Shown: piece by piece, positions 17,085 to 24,837 of the stretch | Numbering within the stretch: the stretch's first letter is position 1 | Layout of the letters: every line of letters begins with the position of its first letter | Assembly (NCBI GenBank): GCA_964433135.1 | Contig: CAYSQW010000001.1 | Coordinates: 186,001-250,000, forward strand | From: CAYSQW01 sp964433135 | Lineage (GTDB): Bacteria; Acidobacteriota; Aminicenantia; Aminicenantales; Aminicenantaceae | Length of the DNA stretch: 64,000 bases | Reading direction: 5' to 3' | The notes under the pieces: generated by a model | Told to the model about the DNA's origin: nothing | The model's database searches: none | The model's input: the letters and a program-made list of their open reading frames with translations, nothing else | Translations under genes and position numbers: made by a program

Positions 17085-18705
17085 GAGTCTCACTCTTCTT
17101 TTTATGGGTAATGCGGTTCATCAGATACTGCTGACCGATTTGCAGAACGTTGTTCGTCAACCAATACAGAACAAGTCCGCTCTGGAAGTTCATGAAAAAG
17201 ATGGTCATGACTACCGGCATGATGAGCATTATTTTTTGCTGAGAGCTGTCCGCGGTTGTCGGTGTCATTTTCTGGCTGATGAATTGCGTCAAACCCATGA
17301 GAATAGGAGTGACGTAAAAAGGATCTTTCAGGGAAAGATCCGTGATCCAGAAAATGAAGGGACTGTGACGGAACTCTACGGCGACCACCAGAAGTCTGAA
17401 AAAGCCCCAAAATATCGGGAGCTGGATAAGGATCGGCAGACAGCCTCCGGCGGGATTGATGCCCTCTTTTTTATACAACGCCATCATCTCTTCATTCATC
17501 TTTCGGCGCTGTTCGATATCTTGTTTCGCTTTTTTATACTTTGCACGCAGCGCTTTCAATTTCGGCTGTAGTTCCTGCATCTTGGCCATGGACTTGGTGC
17601 TGCTGTAAGTCAGAGGGAAGAAAAGGATTTTGATGATGATCGTGAGGATGATGATGGAAAATCCCCAATTGGGGAATACATTGTGGATGGCTTTGATCCC
17701 TTTGTACAAGATTTCGGCGATAAGACCGAAAAAACCGAAGTTGATGACCTTCTCCGTTCCCGGGTGGAAAGCCTTCAGGGTGTCGAATTCCTTGGGGCCG
17801 ATATATATCGATTGAGGAGATAGAACGGAAAGCGAATAAATCGTTTTGGTCTCTTGTTCGTCGGCATGGAAAACAGCATTTTTTTCTTGAGGAGACAGGA
17901 TGAAAAGGGCCGTATAATAGTTGTCTTCGTAGGCGGCCCATTCGGCATAATTGGAGATGCTTTTTTCGAGCTGGTATTTGTTCTCGTTGTGATGCGTGAC
18001 TTTCTGTGCGGCCAGGACCGCAACTCCTTTGCCGCCGCCGTAACGGGAGCGCTGTGTGGCCGGAGTCAGCGTGCCGAAACTGGGACCCCAGACCAAGCCG
18101 GGATTGATGTCTGCCCCTTGCTTTCGTGCTTCCAGCCTTATCCCGACCTCGTAGCTGCCGTCGGTGAACGTGAAGATTTTAGCGATACGGTTTCCTTGTT
18201 CGTCCGCATACGTGAATCGGATTTCTCCGCTTCGCCCTCCGGAAAGCTCGAGCCGGGAAACCGAGTATTCGTACAAAGCGTGATTAGCTGTCTGATCGAA
18301 AGCCGGATCTTCGCTCCGGATCTGAAAAGGAAACAGTTCGAGTTCTTCCGCTGAACGGCTTACCAATTCCAGAGGCTCGTTATCCTCGTCAAGGTGGTTC
18401 TCAAGCCTCCAGCTTTTCAGGAGCGCTCCGCGGTTCGTCCATTTAGCACGATAGAGCGATGTCTCGACGATAAGGTTTTTTTCCGATTGTGCTGAAACGG
18501 GAGAGGTAGAAACAGGATCCTGAACGATGGGAGCTGGAGGCTCCGGATCGGGAAGGGCCGGTTCTTCCGCCGGGACCGCTTGCTCTCTCACCGCTGCTTC
18601 CTGTACCTCGATCGGGGCTTCGGCCGGCGCTTTTACAAATACGACCTGGAAAAGAATCAATACAAGGAAGGAGAGAGCAATGGCTAATAGTAATCTTTTT
18701 TCCAT
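17062..18705 (-). CDS. yidC: Membrane protein insertase YidC
   Basis: Inserts proteins into the cytoplasmic membrane. The 547-residue protein is the Gram-negative type: an N-terminal membrane segment (LLLAIALSFLVLILFQVVFV), a Pro-rich linker, a large periplasmic beta domain (about 60-330), then the conserved five-helix insertase core with NWGFSIIILTIIIKILFFPLTYSS and INPAGGCLPILIQLPIFWGF. The tail is basic (KKKSETHGKRRKK), suited to ribosome contact. It follows yidD with an 11-bp gap. Confidence 0.97.
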   Translation of the reverse strand: MEKRLLLAIALSFLVLILFQVVFVKAPAEAPIEVQEAAVREQAVPAEEPALPDPEPPAPIVQDPVSTSPVSAQSEKNLIVETSLYRAKWTNRGALLKSWRLENHLDEDNEPLELVSRSAEELELFPFQIRSEDPAFDQTANHALYEYSVSRLELSGGRSGEIRFTYADEQGNRIAKIFTFTDGSYEVGIRLEARKQGADINPGLVWGPSFGTLTPATQRSRYGGGKGVAVLAAQKVTHHNENKYQLEKSISNYAEWAAYEDNYYTALFILSPQEKNAVFHADEQETKTIYSLSVLSPQSIYIGPKEFDTLKAFHPGTEKVINFGFFGLIAEILYKGIKAIHNVFPNWGFSIIILTIIIKILFFPLTYSSTKSMAKMQELQPKLKALRAKYKKAKQDIEQRRKMNEEMMALYKKEGINPAGGCLPILIQLPIFWGFFRLLVVAVEFRHSPFIFWITDLSLKDPFYVTPILMGLTQFISQKMTPTTADSSQQKIMLIMPVVMTIFFMNFQSGLVLYWLTNNVLQIGQQYLMNRITHKKKSETHGKRRKK

Positions 18706-18716
18706 TTAAAGTTCCT

Positions 18717-18926
18717 TTATGGAACAGGATCGACTCCACCGGGATGGAAAGGATGACATCGGAGTAGTCTTTTTGTTCCGAGATGAATTCCTTTGAATAA
18801 CCCGTATTTGGCAATGGCCTGCGCCATGAATTCCGAGCAAGTGGGCGTGAAGCGGCAGTGATTTCCCAATAGTGGAGAGATAGTAATCTTATAGGCTCGA
18901 AGCAGTATCAATACGAGTTGTTTCAT
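18717..18926 (-). CDS. yidD: Membrane protein insertion efficiency factor YidD
   Basis: A 69-residue membrane-associated protein that assists YidC-dependent insertion. It has the family pattern RAYKITISPLLGNHCRFTPTCSEFM with the three conserved Cys, and RLLRCHPFHPGGVDPVP at the end. It overlaps rnpA by 4 bp in the standard rpmH-rnpA-yidD-yidC order. Confidence 0.97.
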   Translation of the reverse strand: MKQLVLILLRAYKITISPLLGNHCRFTPTCSEFMAQAIAKYGLFKGIHLGTKRLLRCHPFHPGGVDPVP

Positions 18927-19279
18927 ACGGGTTGCTGTCTGCGTCCAACGGCATTGACGGCGGCCAGAAAATCGTTTCGCAGGTCCTGCCAGGCAGCAGC
19001 CTGTATCTCTTTTCTGGAGATGAAAACCAGGTCGAACGGGGAGTTCAGCAAGTGTTTGTTTCTGCGGAAGAGAGCACGCAGTCTTCGCTTTATCTTGTTT
19101 CTTATCACTGCGTTACCGACTTTTTTGCTTGCCACTACGGCTACTCTGGAAAAGCTCAGGTCATTGGAAACGTAGATCAGAGTGAAATACTTCCCTCTAT
19201 ACCGTCTGCCTCTTTTATAGATAAATACAAAATCCTTTTTCTTTCCAATTCTCTCATATGGAGAAAGGGTCTCTGACAT
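18923..19279 (-). CDS. rnpA: Ribonuclease P protein component
   Basis: Protein subunit of RNase P that helps the catalytic RNA process the 5' ends of pre-tRNAs. The 118-residue protein has the family signature RNKIKRRLRALFR and the N-terminal RGRRYRGKYFTLIY segment. The start codon is ATG 19279, whose A is shared with the rpmH stop (TGATG); a TTG lies just upstream at 19282. Confidence 0.96.
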   Translation of the reverse strand: MSETLSPYERIGKKKDFVFIYKRGRRYRGKYFTLIYVSNDLSFSRVAVVASKKVGNAVIRNKIKRRLRALFRRNKHLLNSPFDLVFISRKEIQAAAWQDLRNDFLAAVNAVGRRQQPV

Positions 19280-19413
19280 CAAGCGGATAGTTTCTTGCGC
19301 CCCTTCTGTCTTCTGTTCTTGATGACCTGCTGACCGCCCTTGCTTCGCATGCGGACCAGAAAACCATGGTTCTTCTTGCGTTTTCTTCGATTGGGTTGGA
19401 ACGTTCTTTTCAT
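19279..19413 (-). CDS. rpmH: 50S ribosomal protein L34
   Basis: A 44-residue basic ribosomal protein that I translated directly from the minus strand. It begins MKRTFQPNRRKRKKNHGF and ends GRKKLSA, with the L34 core GFLVRMRSKGGQQVIKNRR. The stop overlaps the rnpA start by one base. It is the first gene of the long minus-strand run and has a good promoter at 19447-19475. Confidence 0.97.
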   Translation of the reverse strand: MKRTFQPNRRKRKKNHGFLVRMRSKGGQQVIKNRRQKGRKKLSA

Positions 19414-19446
19414 CTTCTCGTCTTTTTGAATAGGTTTTGAGACACT

Positions 19447-19475
19447 ATATTAATGAACCCGCTTGTATCTGTCAA
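19447..19475 (-). promoter_or_regulatory. Sigma-70-type promoter of the rpmH operon
   Basis: On the minus strand a perfect -35 box TTGACA (19475-19470) is separated by 17 bp from TAATAT (19452-19447). The predicted transcription start, near 19440, leaves a leader of about 27 nt before the rpmH ATG. It is divergent from the carD promoter. Confidence 0.7.
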
Positions 19476-19587
19476 GTTATTAATGGCTTATCCATAAAGC
19501 CTCAGAGAGGATCCGTTAGGACATGACGCATCGAATTCGATATCGGATGTAGAAGGATCTCTGGTTCTTTCGATTCACAGAAGCGGT

Positions 19588-19616
19588 TTGACGTGGCTTG
19601 TGATTTGTTCTATAAT
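19588..19616 (+). promoter_or_regulatory. Near-consensus sigma-70 promoter of carD
   Basis: TTGACG (19588-19593), a 17-bp spacer and a perfect TATAAT (19611-19616). The transcription start expected about 7 nt after the -10 box (19623-19624) is only 3-4 nt before the carD ATG at 19627. No Shine-Dalgarno sequence is visible, so the message should be leaderless or nearly so. Confidence 0.78.
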
Positions 19617-19626
19617 AATTTTGAAC

Positions 19627-20145
19627 ATGGACACTTTCAAGATTGGAGATAAAGTGATTTATCCCAATCAGGGAATTGGGGTTATCGAAGATATTCAGGA
19701 CGAGACATATAACGGAGAGCACATCCATGTCCACTGTATCCGGATACTTGCCAATGACACGTTGGTGGTGATCCCCTCGGCAAATGCTCCTGAACTCGGA
19801 ATAAGAAAACTCATCGAGGAAGAAACGGTAGAAAAAATTTTCCGTTCCATACGAAGCGGGATGGTGGATGTCGCCACGAATTGGAAAGGTCGGTATAAAG
19901 AACATCTGGATCTCATGCGAACGGGATGCATGAGCGATATGGTGGTTGTGCTCAAAAGCCTCTATTATTTGAGCTTGCTGAAGCCCCTGTCTTTCAGGGA
20001 AAAGAAGATGTTGGAAAAAGCCAAGGAACTGGTGGTGATTGAGATTTCAGAAGTGGCCTCCGTTCCCATGGACGATGTGGAAAAGAAAATTCTGGACAGC
20101 CTTTCCATTTGCTTCAAGGACATTTCTTCCCAACTGGATTCCTAA
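19627..20145 (+). CDS. CarD-family transcriptional regulator
   Basis: A 172-residue protein with the N-terminal RNA-polymerase-interacting domain (FKIGDKVIYPNQGIGVIEDI) and a C-terminal helical domain with FREKKMLEKAKELVVIEI. CarD/CdnL proteins bind the RNAP beta subunit and stabilise open complexes, mainly at rRNA and growth promoters. The start at 19627 gives the usual CarD N terminus. Its promoter lies almost on top of the start codon. Confidence 0.92.
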   Translation: MDTFKIGDKVIYPNQGIGVIEDIQDETYNGEHIHVHCIRILANDTLVVIPSANAPELGIRKLIEEETVEKIFRSIRSGMVDVATNWKGRYKEHLDLMRTGCMSDMVVVLKSLYYLSLLKPLSFREKKMLEKAKELVVIEISEVASVPMDDVEKKILDSLSICFKDISSQLDS

Positions 20146-20155
20146 ATATCCTAAG

Positions 20156-20329
20156 ATGCTCTCCCCTGTTATTCTTCCGGCCTCTACGTTTTTATCTCCA
20201 TCGAAAAGGAATGAAGGTGGCGGTCTTCTTCTGTTTGCGAATGCTGATATCCAAACCGGAAAAGAGCGACGTGATGAAAGGATACGGGCGAGAGCCTTAT
20301 CGCATATGAATGAAAGCGGATCGATATGA
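20156..20329 (+). CDS. Possible small ORF upstream of smpB
   Basis: A 57-codon frame from ATG 20156 whose stop overlaps the smpB start (ATGA). It has no recognised domain and no convincing ribosome site. The minus strand is also open here, so this may be chance. The 180-bp carD-smpB gap otherwise shows no terminator or RNA gene; in particular I see no tmRNA. Confidence 0.2.
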   Translation: MLSPVILPASTFLSPSKRNEGGGLLLFANADIQTGKERRDERIRARALSHMNESGSI

Positions 20330-20778
20330 AAGTTGTCGCGCGGAATAAAAAAGCCTTCTTCAACTATGAGCTGCTGGAGAGCTTTGAAACCGGAATATCG
20401 CTTTTGGGAAGTGAGGTTAAGTCTATCCGTGAGGGGCGCATCAGCCTCAAGGAAAGCTATGCCGAGATCAAGAATGGAGAAGTCTTTCTTCTCAACTGTA
20501 ATATCAGTCCCTATGAGGCGGCCAATCGGTTCAATCATGTCCCTCGGCGGGAACGCAAACTGCTGCTACACCGCAGGGAGATTAAAAGACTGGCGGGAAA
20601 GATCAATGAAAAGGGGCTGACGCTTGTGCCCACGCGGATCATGATCAACGATAAGGGAAAAATCAAAGTGGAGATCGCCTTGGCAAAAGGAAAACGGGCT
20701 TATCAGAAACGGGAAACGATCCGGGAGCGGGACCGTGACCGTGAGATGCGCGCGGAACTCAAGCGGTATAACCGTTGA
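20326..20778 (+). CDS. smpB: SsrA-binding protein SmpB
   Basis: Binds tmRNA and brings it to stalled ribosomes. The 150-residue protein has the family motifs NKKAFFNYELLESFETGISLLGSEVKS, NCNISPYEAANRFNHVPRRERKLLL and the basic C-terminal tail (KRETIRERDRDREMRAELKR) that enters the mRNA channel. The ssrA gene is not in this window. Confidence 0.97.
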   Translation: MKVVARNKKAFFNYELLESFETGISLLGSEVKSIREGRISLKESYAEIKNGEVFLLNCNISPYEAANRFNHVPRRERKLLLHRREIKRLAGKINEKGLTLVPTRIMINDKGKIKVEIALAKGKRAYQKRETIRERDRDREMRAELKRYNR

Positions 20779-20819
20779 TCCTGGAAATCCGCAGAATAGT
20801 CTGAAAACGGAATGGGACA

Positions 20820-21248
20820 ATGAAAATTTCAGCCAAACTGAGATATGCGGTGCGGACTCTGGTTGAACTCGGCCGGCAACCCGATAGCGTTATCTCACTT
20901 TCCGAGGTGGAACGGCGTCAACATATTTCCGCGAAGTTTGCCAAACAGATTCTTCAGCCTCTGGAAAACCATGACCTCGTCGGGAGCAAAAGAGGATCCG
21001 CCGGAGGCTATTTCTTGCTGAAAGCTCCCGCGGATATCCGTTTGCTCGATGTCATGTTGGCTCTGAATGAAATCCCGCTTCTGGTGCCCTGTCTTAATGA
21101 TTCCTATGCTTGTGAAAGGGAAAAAACATGTGGCGCCCGAGACGTTTGGAAGGATCTGGGGGATCAAATCGAAAAGTATTTCAGCGTTACCACCATTCAG
21201 GGTGTTATCGATATGGAAAAGGATGGGATATCCGGACCTGAATCTTAG
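20820..21248 (+). CDS. Rrf2/IscR-family transcriptional regulator
   Basis: A 142-residue winged-helix regulator. The N terminus MKISAKLRYAVRTLVELG and the wing KRGSAGGYFL are typical of Rrf2 proteins. Three cysteines in a C-x6-C-x5-C arrangement (PCLNDSYACEREKTCG) match the Fe-S cluster site of IscR-type members, so it may sense Fe-S or redox state. No isc or suf genes are adjacent. Its stop codon overlaps that of the convergent PP-loop gene. Confidence 0.9.
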   Translation: MKISAKLRYAVRTLVELGRQPDSVISLSEVERRQHISAKFAKQILQPLENHDLVGSKRGSAGGYFLLKAPADIRLLDVMLALNEIPLLVPCLNDSYACEREKTCGARDVWKDLGDQIEKYFSVTTIQGVIDMEKDGISGPES

Positions 21249-22078
21249 GAGCCCCGAGCGGGATTTGCCGGTGGCTTACCCCGGGGGCCGTCTTTCATGC
21301 CGGATTTCCGGACTCGAAAAAATTCCCTGATGTAATCCCTGCCGGTGCTTTCCAATTTAGGATGGATCGAATCCACGATCATACGCGGGGTCGTGGTGTC
21401 TTTCTGTTTCAACAGGTTGCGCCTCCAGTGGATCAGGTAACCTGAGATGCAGATCGGCTGTACGCGCTGAGTGAACTTTGGGTGAAATACATCCAACGGA
21501 GATTTTTTTCCAAGGTCCAGGCTGTTGAAATCGATGGTGGCGCCCAGGGTCTGAAGGGCCTCCCTCCGTTCACTCCGGGTGTTCAAATCGTACAGAACCG
21601 GACGGTATCGGATATCATAGGATTCTGCGAAAGCCCGGATTTCTTTAAGAAATTCAGGGAAGTTGTCTCCGGTGACCAGAAGCTTGGTCCCATCCGGAGC
21701 CTGTTCCCCGTTGGCTCCGTCGGTGAATTCGGGAATGTCGTTTTCAAGACAATAGCAAATGCTCATGACCGCCATGGCGGCCCGGCAGGGGATGCACCAA
21801 GCGGTTTCATTGCCGAATTCACGTGAGGTTTTCCAAAAGGGTTTAACCGCCATCTTTTCGAAGAGGGATTTCATATCGATGATCTTGAAGACGAATGAGT
21901 CCTTCCCGTGAATGCTTTGGAGGAGTTCGACATTGGGTCGGCTGGCGTTGAGTCCGTACTGAAGGTACCCCTTTTTAAACGTGAGAAGATGAATGCGGTC
22001 ATAATCAGCGGCCAGCTTATGCGCGGCAAAGAGAGAATCGATACCGCCTGAAAATTCAAGTGCGATTTCTTTTGTCAT
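21245..22078 (-). CDS. PP-loop ATP pyrophosphatase-family protein of unknown substrate
   Basis: A 277-residue protein with the N-type ATP pyrophosphatase loop EFSGGIDSLFAAHKL at the N terminus. Such domains adenylate a substrate, as in QueC, MnmA, TtcA and ExsB-like enzymes. A CIPCR motif near residue 115 gives a CxxC pair that could hold a metal or act in sulfur transfer. The second half does not match a family I know. The ATG at 22078 has AGGAGA upstream; a longer in-frame start at 22132 lacks support. The convergent Rrf2 neighbour with Fe-S-type cysteines may hint at sulfur metabolism, but this is only inference. Confidence 0.72.
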   Translation of the reverse strand: MTKEIALEFSGGIDSLFAAHKLAADYDRIHLLTFKKGYLQYGLNASRPNVELLQSIHGKDSFVFKIIDMKSLFEKMAVKPFWKTSREFGNETAWCIPCRAAMAVMSICYCLENDIPEFTDGANGEQAPDGTKLLVTGDNFPEFLKEIRAFAESYDIRYRPVLYDLNTRSERREALQTLGATIDFNSLDLGKKSPLDVFHPKFTQRVQPICISGYLIHWRRNLLKQKDTTTPRMIVDSIHPKLESTGRDYIREFFRVRKSGMKDGPRGKPPANPARGS

Positions 22079-22383
22079 ATGACATCTCCTGGAGAACGCG
22101 ATGCCCGTGAGGGAAACATCCTTCCGTGCCAATGGTAACTCAATTTATTACCAATAGCAAGGGGGATTTATTGAATCCAAAGGTTCCGATCCCGGTGGAT
22201 CCTCATCGAATCCCGGAGTCAAGCCGGGGCGAATACGATTACGGGCTGTTTCTTCATCGGTATGCTTTTGCTCGGATATCAAAGCAAGGATCGATTGGAT
22301 TGACTTTTTGTTGAGGAGAGTTTAGCTTTATCACTGGGAACGACGGCAGAGGAAAGATTGAAAGATAGTCTTTGAGGATCGTT
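22079..22383. other. Divergent intergenic region between PP-loop gene and pfk
   Basis: About 305 bp carrying the divergent upstream regions of both genes. A TTGACT near 22301 could be a -35 box for pfk, but no good -10 box follows. A plus-strand 62-codon frame (22126-22314) lacks a ribosome site and any domain. No RNA element was recognised. Confidence 0.4.
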
Positions 22384-23589
22384 ATGGCCAATATCAAAAG
22401 AAAAAAGGGCATTATCGGAATCTTGACCGGAGGAGGCGATGTTCCGGGCTTGAACCCCGCTATACGCGCCATCACCATCCGCGCGCTGCGAGAGGGATTC
22501 AGGGTTATAGGAATTCGAAGAGGTTGGGCCGGACTGGTTGAGATGAAACGTGAGAAAGATTCCTCCCGGGGCCGGCATTATGAGATTTTGAATGAAGAAA
22601 AGGTGAACAGGATCGGTCGAACCGGAGGGACTTTCCTGCATACATCGCGCACGAGACCCAGCAGCATCCCCCTCAGCGTGGTCCCCTCTCATCTGAAGGA
22701 TAAATACACGGAGGCTTATAATGACCTCACCGATGAAGTCTTGAAGAATCTCGCATTTCTGGGCATCGATTATCTCATTCCGATCGGAGGCGATGATACG
22801 CTCAGCTATGGGGTTCATCTGCACAAGGAGGGGATTAAGGTTCTCGGAGTGCCCAAGACCATGGACAATGATGTGCCGGGTACGGACTACTGCATCGGAT
22901 TCAGTACATGTGTTACGCGCACCATCAGTTTGACGCATGCTTTACGAACCGCCGCGGGATCGCATGAAAGGTTCTTGGTGATTGAGGTTTTTGGGCGTTA
23001 TGCCGGTTTTACGGCCCTTCTGCCGACCATGGCCGGGGCGGCCAATCGATGTGTCATACCGGAATACACGTTTTCGATCGAACGGCTTTGTGAACTTCTG
23101 ACTCAGGATCGAAAAACCAATCCAAGTCAGTATTCCGTGGTCCTGGTTTCTGAAGGAGCGAAATTCGATGGGGGGGAGATGGTCTTTTCCGATAAAGAGC
23201 GGGACATGTTCGGCCACAAGAAATTAGGGGGGGTGGGAGACATGATCGCGGAACGGCTGAAAGCGTGTTCGCCGCACTACAATCAAGGGTTACGGATCAA
23301 TGTGATCAATCAACGCTTGAGCTACCTGGTCAGGTGCGGTGATCCTGATGCGGTTGATTCCATCGTTCCCATGGCATTCGGAAATTTGGCCTTGGATCTT
23401 GTGCTGAAGAAGGCTTTCGGACGGATGGTCAGCCTGCGGAACGGCCGCTACGATGATGTACCCATAGAGCTGGTGACGAGCAGCAAGAAAGTCGTGGATG
23501 TGGAAAAGCATTACAATGTCGAGAGGTTGAGGCCTCAATATAAAAGTTTCAGCAATAAGCCGTTCTTCATCATGACCAGCGATTATTGA
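22384..23589 (+). CDS. 6-phosphofructokinase, diphosphate-dependent type by signature
   Basis: Phosphorylates fructose-6-phosphate in glycolysis; the PPi type is reversible. The 401-residue protein has GILTGGGDVPGLNPAIR, the phosphoryl-donor loop GGDDT (135-139) and PKTMDND (157-163). In the family, Asp at position 138 and Lys at 158 replace the two Gly residues of ATP-PFK and indicate PPi as donor. The ATG at 22384 has GAGGA five bases upstream, so the TTG at 22372 is less likely. The 3' end overlaps the convergent oxidase gene by 7 bp. Confidence 0.92.
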   Translation: MANIKRKKGIIGILTGGGDVPGLNPAIRAITIRALREGFRVIGIRRGWAGLVEMKREKDSSRGRHYEILNEEKVNRIGRTGGTFLHTSRTRPSSIPLSVVPSHLKDKYTEAYNDLTDEVLKNLAFLGIDYLIPIGGDDTLSYGVHLHKEGIKVLGVPKTMDNDVPGTDYCIGFSTCVTRTISLTHALRTAAGSHERFLVIEVFGRYAGFTALLPTMAGAANRCVIPEYTFSIERLCELLTQDRKTNPSQYSVVLVSEGAKFDGGEMVFSDKERDMFGHKKLGGVGDMIAERLKACSPHYNQGLRINVINQRLSYLVRCGDPDAVDSIVPMAFGNLALDLVLKKAFGRMVSLRNGRYDDVPIELVTSSKKVVDVEKHYNVERLRPQYKSFSNKPFFIMTSDY

Positions 23590-24695
23590 GATGATTTAAC
23601 CAAGCGGGCGACTTCTTCAGCGATGGCCGGAGCGGCCGTCAGGCCGGGAGATTCGATCCCAATGCAGTTGATAAATCCGGGCAGTCCCTTATCGGTTTCC
23701 TCCTTGATGATGAAGTCTTTGAATCCGTGCTCGTCGCCGGATAGAAGCTGAGGCCGTATGCCGGCGGTGTCGGGAACCAGGTCCTCGATGTCGATCCCCT
23801 CGAAATACCTCCGAGCCAGGTCGTGAAATTCCCGTTTGTGAGAAGGATCGATTTTGTAGTCCAGGGAATCGATCGTGAATGCGTTCGGTCCCAACCGCAT
23901 GCCGCCCGCCAAATCGATGACCAGGTGGATCCCCAGTCCCAATTCATCCCGGGGGGTATCGTAGATCAGGTGTTTGACGGGTAGCTTCTTCTGGAGAGCG
24001 AAATATTCTCCTTTACAGTATTTGAGGCGGTAACGGACTCGATCGATGTCGATACCGGCGAGTCCGGCGATCCGATCCGAACTCAATCCCGCGCAGTTGA
24101 TGACCGTACGGGACATGAATCGGTAATCCCCTTGCGCGATGGAGAGGACATACCCATTGGATTGCGGCTCGACGGCCGCGACTTCCGAATCGTAAACAAT
24201 GAAACCTCCCCGGTCTTCGATCTGTCGGCTGTATGCTTGCATCAACTCATGAGAGTTGATGATCCCCGTAGCCGGCGACCAAAGCGCGGCTTGGGCATGA
24301 ATATGGGGTTCCATGCGTGCAACCTGAGTGCGGTCCAGAATGGTCAGGCCTTCCACTCCGCATGCTTCCCCCCGGCTTTTTATCCGTTCCAACTCCGGGA
24401 TCTCTTCTTCCCGTGCCGCGACCATGAGTTTGCCGAGGCGTGCGCAGCCGACATCGTGCCGGGAACAGAATGAATACAGCATCTGATTTCCACGGACACA
24501 TGTGCGGGCCTTCAAGGATTCCGGGGGATAATATAGTCCGGCGTGGATGACTTCGCTGTTTCGGCTGCTAGATTCCTGGCCGAAGGCCAAATTTTTTTCT
24601 AGCACGACGACCTGTCGGGATGGATCGGACAAGGCCGCGCCGACAGCGAGTCCTACGACCCCCGCGCCGATAATGGTTATGTCCACGTTTTCCAT
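23583..24695 (-). CDS. FAD-dependent oxidoreductase, L-2-hydroxyglutarate oxidase-like (LhgO/YgaF)
   Basis: A 370-residue DAO-family flavoprotein. It has the N-terminal dinucleotide-binding motif IIGAGVVGLAVGAAL, then SRNSEVIHAGLYYPPESLKA, a signature of the L2HGDH/LhgO group. The C-terminal GFINCIGIESPGLTAAPAIA completes the FAD site. Members oxidise L-2-hydroxyglutarate and pass electrons to oxygen or quinone; the acceptor here is unknown. ATG 24695 has AAAGGA upstream. A further in-frame start at 24773 is unsupported. Confidence 0.88.
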   Translation of the reverse strand: MENVDITIIGAGVVGLAVGAALSDPSRQVVVLEKNLAFGQESSSRNSEVIHAGLYYPPESLKARTCVRGNQMLYSFCSRHDVGCARLGKLMVAAREEEIPELERIKSRGEACGVEGLTILDRTQVARMEPHIHAQAALWSPATGIINSHELMQAYSRQIEDRGGFIVYDSEVAAVEPQSNGYVLSIAQGDYRFMSRTVINCAGLSSDRIAGLAGIDIDRVRYRLKYCKGEYFALQKKLPVKHLIYDTPRDELGLGIHLVIDLAGGMRLGPNAFTIDSLDYKIDPSHKREFHDLARRYFEGIDIEDLVPDTAGIRPQLLSGDEHGFKDFIIKEETDKGLPGFINCIGIESPGLTAAPAIAEEVARLVKSSQ

Positions 24696-24837
24696 CTGGT
24701 TTTCCTTTGAGGGGAAATGAACATCCATCCTAGAAGAATAACGGAAAATTTGCAAGGGAAGGCAGGGATGCAAAGGTCTATCCGGAGAGCCGCATCATGC
24801 AGAAATCGTTCCGGGCCGCAAACCGGCATCCGCTGTG

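Noticed and set aside
19414..19626. Possible replication origin between rpmH and carD
   Set aside because: Only one near DnaA box (TTATCCATA, 19488-19496, one mismatch) was seen and no AT-rich unwinding region or box cluster. The region is explained by two divergent promoters.
20047..20538. 163-codon minus-strand frame opposite the carD end and smpB
   Set aside because: It lies over conserved smpB sequence on the other strand and has no family pattern; a shadow frame.
22126..22314. 62-codon ORF in the pfk upstream region
   Set aside because: No ribosome site, no domain-like pattern, and it lies in a divergent promoter region.
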